A stretch of DNA of 9,481 bases, taken from contig JAFXOO010000391.1 of assembly GCA_017528675.1 (NCBI GenBank), forward strand, positions 1 to 9,481, in the 5' to 3' direction. A program made the translations under genes and the position numbers. Below are positions 5,381 to 9,481 of this stretch, one piece after another. Source of the stretch: Oscillospiraceae bacterium (GTDB lineage Bacteria > Bacillota > Clostridia > Oscillospirales > Ruminococcaceae). The notes beneath the pieces are model-generated. The model did no database searches, had not been told where the DNA came from, and saw only the letters and a list, made by a program, of their open reading frames with translations. Each line of letters opens with the position of its first letter. Positions within the stretch are counted from its first letter, which is position 1.

Positions 5381-6102
5381 CACGCATTCTCCTTGGTATA
5401 AGCGACAGCTTCCGCCAGATCCAGCGTTCCCTGATAGAGCGACTTGCCTGCAATTGTGCCATACAGTCCCATCTTCTGACAAATGCGGATGTCCTCCATC
5501 GTATGCACTCCGCCGCTTGCGATGACATTCATGGACACCGCATCATGCAGCGCACCGAGCTGCTCCGCATTCACGCCGGAAAGTGTGCCGTCCTTGGAGA
5601 TATCCGTGAAAATGACCGTCTTCACGCCCATTTTCTCCATCTCCTGCGCAAGAGCGATGTAATCCACGGTCGATGCATCCAGCCATCCCTCAACTGCCAC
5701 GAAGCCATTCTTTGCGTCAATCCCGACGGCGATCCGCTCTCCGTATTCTTTCACGGCCTCTGCAACCAGACCGGGATTCTTCAGCGCTATGCTTCCTAAA
5801 ATCACACGGGACACACCGCCGGAGAGATAGAGCTCCATCGTCTCCATCGTGCGGATGCCGCCGCCGACCTCGACCCTGAGCGGCGTGTGCTTCGCCACAT
5901 CAAGAAAGATCTCTGTATTCACGGGCTTTGCGTCCTTGGCGCCGTCCAGATCAACCATGTGGATCCATTCTGCGCCGGCCGCAACAAAGCTCTGCGCCGT
6001 CTGCATGTAGTCCTCAGCGACCTTGTGTGCTGTGCCGTAGTCGCCCCGCACCAGCCGCACACAGTTGCCGTCCTTAATGTCAATTGCCGGTAAAATGATC
6101 AT
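5380..6102 (-). CDS. hisA: HisA, ProFAR isomerase
   Basis: A 240-aa protein that isomerises ProFAR to PRFAR, a (beta/alpha)8-barrel related to HisF. MIILPAIDIKDG gives catalytic Asp8, and GIDAKNG gives Asp129. VEVGGGIR (78-84) and VIASGGV are the phosphate-binding turns. The ATG at 6102 is selected because the barrel begins there and AAAGGGA precedes it by about 6 nt; the longer frame from 6279 is antisense-free but adds 59 residues that belong to another frame of the preceding gene. The start overlaps that gene's stop by 4 nt (ATGA). No Trp-pathway bifunctional (PriA-like) assignment can be made from sequence alone, and none is expected in this group. Confidence 0.97.
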   Translation of the reverse strand: MIILPAIDIKDGNCVRLVRGDYGTAHKVAEDYMQTAQSFVAAGAEWIHMVDLDGAKDAKPVNTEIFLDVAKHTPLRVEVGGGIRTMETMELYLSGGVSRVILGSIALKNPGLVAEAVKEYGERIAVGIDAKNGFVAVEGWLDASTVDYIALAQEMEKMGVKTVIFTDISKDGTLSGVNAEQLGALHDAVSMNVIASGGVHTMEDIRICQKMGLYGTIAGKSLYQGTLDLAEAVAYTKENA

Positions 6103-6293
6103 AACTGATTCCCTTTCTGCTTTTCTGACTCCGGAATTCTTGCATAGAACTGCACTTTTCCGCAATTCGGGCAGAACCATGCATCCATCTGGTAATTCTT
6201 CGGCATGGCATACTTTTCCTTTGTTGTAAGCGTGGAAATGCCCATGTTGAACATTGCTTCTTTCAATGCGGTGCCGCATTCACATTGCTTCAT
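6099..6293 (-). CDS. Small putative zinc-binding protein between hisH and hisA
   Basis: A 64-aa protein with ATG at 6293, GGAGGA 5 nt upstream, and 4-nt ATGA overlaps with both hisH before it and hisA after it. Cys4 and Cys6 (CEC) plus Cys41 and Cys44 (CPNC) give a likely four-Cys metal site; the first pair has one residue between the cysteines instead of two. The pattern 'MDAWFCPNCGKVQFY' is typical of small Firmicutes zinc-ribbon proteins that describe themselves only as hypothetical. There is no membrane segment or signal peptide. The perfect overlaps show that it is a real gene co-translated with the his enzymes, but its job is unknown. Confidence 0.85.
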   Translation of the reverse strand: MKQCECGTALKEAMFNMGISTLTTKEKYAMPKNYQMDAWFCPNCGKVQFYARIPESEKQKGNQL

Positions 6294-6892
6294 ACGAGTC
6301 CTCCGAAATTCCGCAGAATTTGCAGCCCGACTTCGCCGGATTTCTCAGGATGGAACTGCGCTCCGAACACATGACCGCCGTCATAGACCATCGCCGGTAC
6401 TTTCCCGCCGTACTCTACCCAGGCTGCCAGAGCGTTCTCGCAATTTCTTGCCGCATAGGAATGCACGAAGTAGACATAGCTCTCCGCCGGGAGATTCCGG
6501 AGCAGCGGGCAGGGTATGCCCATTTCAAGCTTGTTCCACCCCATGTGCGGGATGATAAGCCCCGGAGCATCCATGCGCTCCACCGTACCGGGAATCAGTC
6601 CCAGACCGGCACATTCTTCAAATTCATAGCTTTTCTCCAGAAGCATCTGCATGCCGAGGCAAATGCCAAGCAGCGGCTTCTTCTGCGCCTGCTCCTTCAG
6701 CACTGTCGCAAGACCTTTGGCCTCCAGCATCTTCATTGCTGCCGGAAATGCCCCCACACCGGGCAGAATTACTTCATCAGCCGCTTCAAGCTCAGCGGGA
6801 TTATCGGTCAGCTTGCTTTCCATGCCGAGATAATCCAGCGCATTCTTGACGCTGAAAATATTACCGGCACCGTAATCTACAATTGCGATCAT
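6290..6892 (-). CDS. hisH: HisH, glutaminase subunit of imidazole glycerol phosphate synthase
   Basis: A 200-aa class I glutamine amidotransferase that supplies ammonia to HisF. The triad is visible as Cys78 in GICLGMQ, His181 and Glu183 in FHPEKSG. The N-terminus MIAIVDYGAGNIFSV and the PGVGAF motif (44-49) are standard, and length matches the family. ATG 6892 has AAAGGA 8 nt upstream inside the end of hisB and overlaps its stop by 4 nt (ATGA). Unlike the common hisH-hisA-hisF run, here a small zinc-binding gene separates hisH from hisA and another separates hisA from hisF. Confidence 0.98.
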   Translation of the reverse strand: MIAIVDYGAGNIFSVKNALDYLGMESKLTDNPAELEAADEVILPGVGAFPAAMKMLEAKGLATVLKEQAQKKPLLGICLGMQMLLEKSYEFEECAGLGLIPGTVERMDAPGLIIPHMGWNKLEMGIPCPLLRNLPAESYVYFVHSYAARNCENALAAWVEYGGKVPAMVYDGGHVFGAQFHPEKSGEVGLQILRNFGGLV

Positions 6893-7470
6893 CCAAGTAT
6901 TCCTTTCGTGGAAAAGGCCTCCCCTGTCCCGGTCGGCGCAGAGGCAATCCGCAGGGCATGGGCAAGCGCTTTATAGGCGGCTTCCGTCTTGTGGTGGTCG
7001 TTCTTGCCATAGAGCACATTGACATGCAGCGTCAGACCGGCATTGAACGCAAACGCCCGCAGAAATTCCTCTGTAAGGCAGGTATCATAGGCACCGATCA
7101 TCGGATTTGTGAATTCCGCATTGAAAACCAGAAACGGCCTGTTACAAATATCCAGTGAGCAGAATGCCAGCGACTCATCCATCGGGATATACGCATGCCC
7201 ATAACGGGCAATGCCGGTCTTGTCACCAAGCGCCTGGTTCAATGCCTGACCAAGCACAATGCCGGTATCCTCCACTGTGTGGTGCGCATCGACATGCGTA
7301 TCACCTACTGCATGAATCGCCATCGGAATCTGGCTGTGAACGGAAAGTGCCGTCAGCATGTGATCGAAAAAGCCGATGCCCGTTGAAATATCCGTCTTTC
7401 CGTCCGCCGGCAGAATCGTCACGGTGATATCTGTCTCTTTGGAAGTCCGTGTTACCGTTGCAGATGTCAT
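6889..7470 (-). CDS. hisB: HisB, imidazoleglycerol-phosphate dehydratase (monofunctional)
   Basis: A 193-aa Mn-dependent dehydratase that turns imidazole glycerol phosphate into imidazole acetol phosphate. The two duplicated metal motifs are present as DAHHTVED (61-68) and NDHHKTEA (157-164), with GFFDHML at 33-39. There is no N-terminal phosphatase domain, so histidinol-phosphate dephosphorylation must be done by another protein. ATG 7470 is preceded by AAGGAGGAA with a spacing of about 6 nt, located in the last codons of hisC, and overlaps the hisC stop by 4 nt (ATGA). Confidence 0.98.
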   Translation of the reverse strand: MTSATVTRTSKETDITVTILPADGKTDISTGIGFFDHMLTALSVHSQIPMAIHAVGDTHVDAHHTVEDTGIVLGQALNQALGDKTGIARYGHAYIPMDESLAFCSLDICNRPFLVFNAEFTNPMIGAYDTCLTEEFLRAFAFNAGLTLHVNVLYGKNDHHKTEAAYKALAHALRIASAPTGTGEAFSTKGILG

Positions 7471-8531
7471 GTCTGTTCCTCCTTCAGAATCTCACGGAGT
7501 GCAGCATACAGCAGTTCCATCTCATCGGGCGTGCCGATGGTAATGCGCAGATACTGGCTGATTCTCGGCTTATTCCAATAGCGCACAAAAATATGCCGTT
7601 CCTTGAGCTTTTCAAAGATCACACCTGCATCAGCAGTCTCATGCTTTGCAAAGATGAAATTACTGTAGGAATCCGGGAACGTAAATCCGAGCGTCCTCAG
7701 TTTTTCCTTTGCATCCTCACGGGTGGCGCTGATCTTCGCCGTAGTTTCACGGAAATAGGCGTCATCCTCCAGTGTTCTGGCACCGCACAACAGTGTGATC
7801 TGGTTCATTGTATAGGAATTGACCGAGAATTTCACATCGTTCATGTAGCGGATAAGCTTCTCAGACCCGATGGCAAACCCGATACGCATGCCTGCCATGG
7901 AGCGTGATTTCGAGAAGGTCTGCACAACGAGCAGGTTCTCGTACTTGTCCAGCAGCGGCAGAGCACTCTCGCCGCCGAAGTCAATATACGCCTCATCCAC
8001 GATGACTATCGAATCCGGATTCGCCCTGAGAATTGCCTCGACTGTCTCCAGCGATTCCAGGACACCGGTCGGCGCATTGGGATTCGGGAAGATGATACCG
8101 CCGTTTTCCCTCGCATAGTCCTTCGGGTCAATGCGGAAATCCTCTGTCAGCGGAATCTGCTTGTAGGGAATCCGGTACACATCCGCCCAGACATCATAGA
8201 ACGAATAGGTCACATCCGGGAACAGAACCGGCTTTTCTCCGTTGAAAAATGTCATGAACGCCATTGAGATCACATCGTCCGAACCAACGCCGACAAAGAC
8301 CTGTGACGGTCTGACAGCATAGGTCTTTGCAATAGCATCGACCAGAATCTGTGCATTCGGATCGGGATACTTACGCATCATGGATATATCAAAATTGTCC
8401 AGAATGTCCTGCACACCCGGTGCGGGCGGATAGGGATTCTCGTTGGTGTTCAGCTTGGTGATATTGCTCAGCTTCGGCTGTTCGCCGGGTGTGTAAGGCA
8501 CGACCCGGCGGATATTGTTTTCCCAGCTCAT
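7467..8531 (-). CDS. hisC: HisC, histidinol-phosphate aminotransferase
   Basis: A 354-aa PLP enzyme of class I/II fold that transaminates imidazole acetol phosphate with glutamate to give histidinol phosphate. Lys208 in TFSKSRSMAG is the PLP lysine; NPNAPTG (150-156) and VDEAY with Asp179 bind the cofactor, and MRIGFA carries the phosphate-binding Arg. LNTNENPYPP near the N-terminus is typical of HisC. ATG 8531 has AAGGAG 8 nt upstream. That site can pair with CTCCT next to the start codon, which could damp translation. It is the first gene after the 165-nt gap and the first of the tightly packed run. Confidence 0.97.
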   Translation of the reverse strand: MSWENNIRRVVPYTPGEQPKLSNITKLNTNENPYPPAPGVQDILDNFDISMMRKYPDPNAQILVDAIAKTYAVRPSQVFVGVGSDDVISMAFMTFFNGEKPVLFPDVTYSFYDVWADVYRIPYKQIPLTEDFRIDPKDYARENGGIIFPNPNAPTGVLESLETVEAILRANPDSIVIVDEAYIDFGGESALPLLDKYENLLVVQTFSKSRSMAGMRIGFAIGSEKLIRYMNDVKFSVNSYTMNQITLLCGARTLEDDAYFRETTAKISATREDAKEKLRTLGFTFPDSYSNFIFAKHETADAGVIFEKLKERHIFVRYWNKPRISQYLRITIGTPDEMELLYAALREILKEEQT

Positions 8532-8545
8532 AGGAGATTCTCCTT
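8532..8545 (-). promoter_or_regulatory. hisC ribosome binding site folded into a short hairpin
   Basis: On the minus strand AGGAG (8544-8540) can pair with CTCCT (8536-8532), loop AAT, ending directly before the ATG. The ribosome binding site is therefore wholly within a 5-bp stem with a 3-nt loop. Among the genes here only hisC shows this. The stem is short, so the effect may be mild. Confidence 0.4.
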
Positions 8546-8696
8546 ACATAAAGATTCAGCTTATTGACTGCTTCCGGAACAGCGCACTCATGCCGGACAA
8601 CAGACGTTGTTTCTTTCGGTTATATAACCAGTATGGTGGCGGCATCCGATAGAGAGCATCTCTATGAATGCCGTTTTCAAACGATACCCCGATGAT
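8546..8696 (-). other. Structured hisD-hisC intergenic gap
   Basis: This is the only sizeable gap in the his run. It holds an interrupted hairpin at 8641-8672 (5 bp plus 6 bp arms), a perfect 12-bp palindrome GGTTATATAACC at 8618-8629, a 5-bp hairpin with 4-nt loop at 8597-8610 and a TCCGG/CCGGA pairing at 8573-8597. No U-tract follows any hairpin, no T-box motif is visible, and I see no good -35/-10 pair. The frame of hisD stays open for 46 codons past its stop. It may be a processing or stability element, or remains of an insertion; neither is proven. Confidence 0.4.
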
Positions 8697-9481
8697 TCAG
8701 TCTTCAAAGCGTACCTTGATCGCATTGGCATGTGCCGTCAGACCCTCACGCTCTGCGATCAGCACAATGTCATCCTTAGCCTGACGCAGTGCTTCCTCTG
8801 TGTAATAGATATAGCTCGAACGCTTCAGGAAGCTGTTGACACCAAGGGGCGAGAAGAATCTTGCAGTGCCGGATGTTGGAAGAACGTGGTTCGGGCCTGC
8901 GTAATAATCACCGAGCGGCTCGGAAGCGTAGGCACCAAGGAAGACGGAACCTGCATTGTCCAGCGCACCGATCAGCTCAAGAGGATTCTCCATCACCACT
9001 TCAAGATGCTCCGGAGCGATGGCGTTGGCAAGCTCGACCGCCTGTGCACGGTCCTTTGCAATCAGCATTGCACCGAAATTTGTCATGGATTCACGGATGA
9101 TTTCCTTACGCTCCAGATATTCCATCTGGCGCAGTACTTCAGCTTCGACTCTGTCAGGGAGCGTCGGGTCGGTAGTAATAAGAATCGCAGAAGCAAGCTT
9201 GTCGTGCTCCGCCTGACTCATAAGATCCGCAGCAACAAACTTCGGGTCAGCCGTTTCGTCTGCCATGACGAGAATCTCGCTGGGACCGGCGATCATGTCG
9301 ATGTCTACCACACCGTACAGCAGCTTCTTTGCCGTAGCCACGAAAATATTGCCGGGGCCGACGATCTTGTCAACCTTCGGAATCTCCTCCGTGCCGTAGG
9401 CAAGTGCTGCAATCGCCTGTGCTCCGCCGGAGAGAAAGACTCTGTCCACACCGCAGATGGCGGCTGCGACAAGGATATCCT
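8697..9481 (-). CDS. hisD: HisD, histidinol dehydrogenase, C-terminal 260 residues (runs off right edge)
   Basis: This NAD-dependent Zn enzyme oxidises L-histidinol to L-histidine in two steps. The fragment begins at DILVAAAICG and covers the C-terminal part; by comparison with E. coli numbering about 170 residues lie beyond the edge. A GTG at 9449 is an internal valine, not the start. SGGAQAIAALAYGT, KIVGPGN and IDMIAGPSE are diagnostic. Expected Zn ligands are present in SQAEHD (Gln89 and His92 of the fragment), GDYYAGPNHVLPT (Asp191) and LTAHAN (His250); Glu157-His158 in APEHLE are the catalytic pair. The spacing of the last ligands matches the family exactly. It is the most upstream visible his gene; hisG would be expected further right. 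Confidence 0.97.
   Translation of the reverse strand, partial: DILVAAAICGVDRVFLSGGAQAIAALAYGTEEIPKVDKIVGPGNIFVATAKKLLYGVVDIDMIAGPSEILVMADETADPKFVAADLMSQAEHDKLASAILITTDPTLPDRVEAEVLRQMEYLERKEIIRESMTNFGAMLIAKDRAQAVELANAIAPEHLEVVMENPLELIGALDNAGSVFLGAYASEPLGDYYAGPNHVLPTSGTARFFSPLGVNSFLKRSSYIYYTEEALRQAKDDIVLIAEREGLTAHANAIKVRFED

Noticed and set aside
5147..5482. Longer N-terminus for the zinc-ribbon protein from 5482
   Set aside because: The extra part is out-of-frame hisA sequence; the ATG at 5380 has AAGGAG and overlaps the hisA stop.
5380..6279. Longer N-terminus for HisA from 6279
   Set aside because: The 59 extra residues overlap the small zinc-binding gene in another frame; HisA begins at MIILPAID with a ribosome binding site and ATGA overlap.
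6254..6976. Plus-strand open frame of 240 codons
   Set aside because: Antisense to hisH, whose catalytic triad is intact; no start signal.
8588..8659. 23-codon frame in the hisD-hisC gap with an HH pair, considered as a histidine attenuation leader peptide
   Set aside because: Only two His codons, no ribosome binding site, and no terminator/antiterminator pair follows.
8532..8696. T-box riboswitch in the hisD-hisC gap
   Set aside because: The conserved AGGGTGGNACCGCG motif and a downstream terminator are absent.
8697..9449. Start of hisD at GTG 9449
   Set aside because: The frame stays open to the edge and the residues before it (DILVAAAICG) are normal internal HisD sequence; the codon is an internal Val.

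Overview
The window is a stretch of a Firmicutes chromosome, most likely a clostridial gut-type bacterium of the Ruminococcaceae/Oscillospiraceae. This is an inference from three things: strong AGGAGG-type ribosome binding sites before almost every gene, the style of the small zinc-ribbon and Cys-rich proteins, and kinase-like proteins with a variant of the 'KEYFP' segment. All supported genes lie on the minus strand, so the window reads biologically from right to left. The long plus-strand open frames are shadows.

Region 1 (9481 down to about 3222) is a histidine biosynthesis operon in the order hisD (3' part only), hisC, hisB, hisH, small zinc-binding protein, hisA, zinc-ribbon protein, hisF, 78-aa protein, hisI (with an extra N-terminal domain), and a 63-aa Lys-rich membrane protein. 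From hisC onward the genes are packed with 1-4 nt overlaps or gaps of about 10 nt, and each ribosome binding site usually sits inside the end of the previous gene. The one exception is a structured 165-nt gap between hisD and hisC. The enzymes cover the step from PR-AMP (HisI) through HisA, HisH/HisF, HisB and HisC to the final oxidation (HisD). HisE and a histidinol-phosphate phosphatase are not present here. hisG/hisZ would lie upstream, beyond the right edge, if the operon has the usual layout.

Region 2 (about 3220 to 2320) carries a 257-aa Cys-rich protein of an uncharacterised clostridial type. It is preceded by an imperfect inverted repeat and followed by a GC-rich hairpin that is the likely terminator of the whole rightward block.

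Region 3 (2226 to 1) is a separate transcription unit with a perfect consensus sigma-A promoter (TTGACA, 17 nt, TATAAT) and a 12-bp palindrome at the expected transcription start. It encodes a 564-aa protein that joins a degenerate protein-kinase-like domain, one membrane segment and an extracellular solute-binding-protein-like domain. Two nucleotides later comes a second kinase-like gene (GTG start) that runs off the left edge. This pseudokinase/solute-binding pair is the most unusual content of the window. The small genes nested in the his operon and the in-frame internal start of hisI are the next most interesting points.
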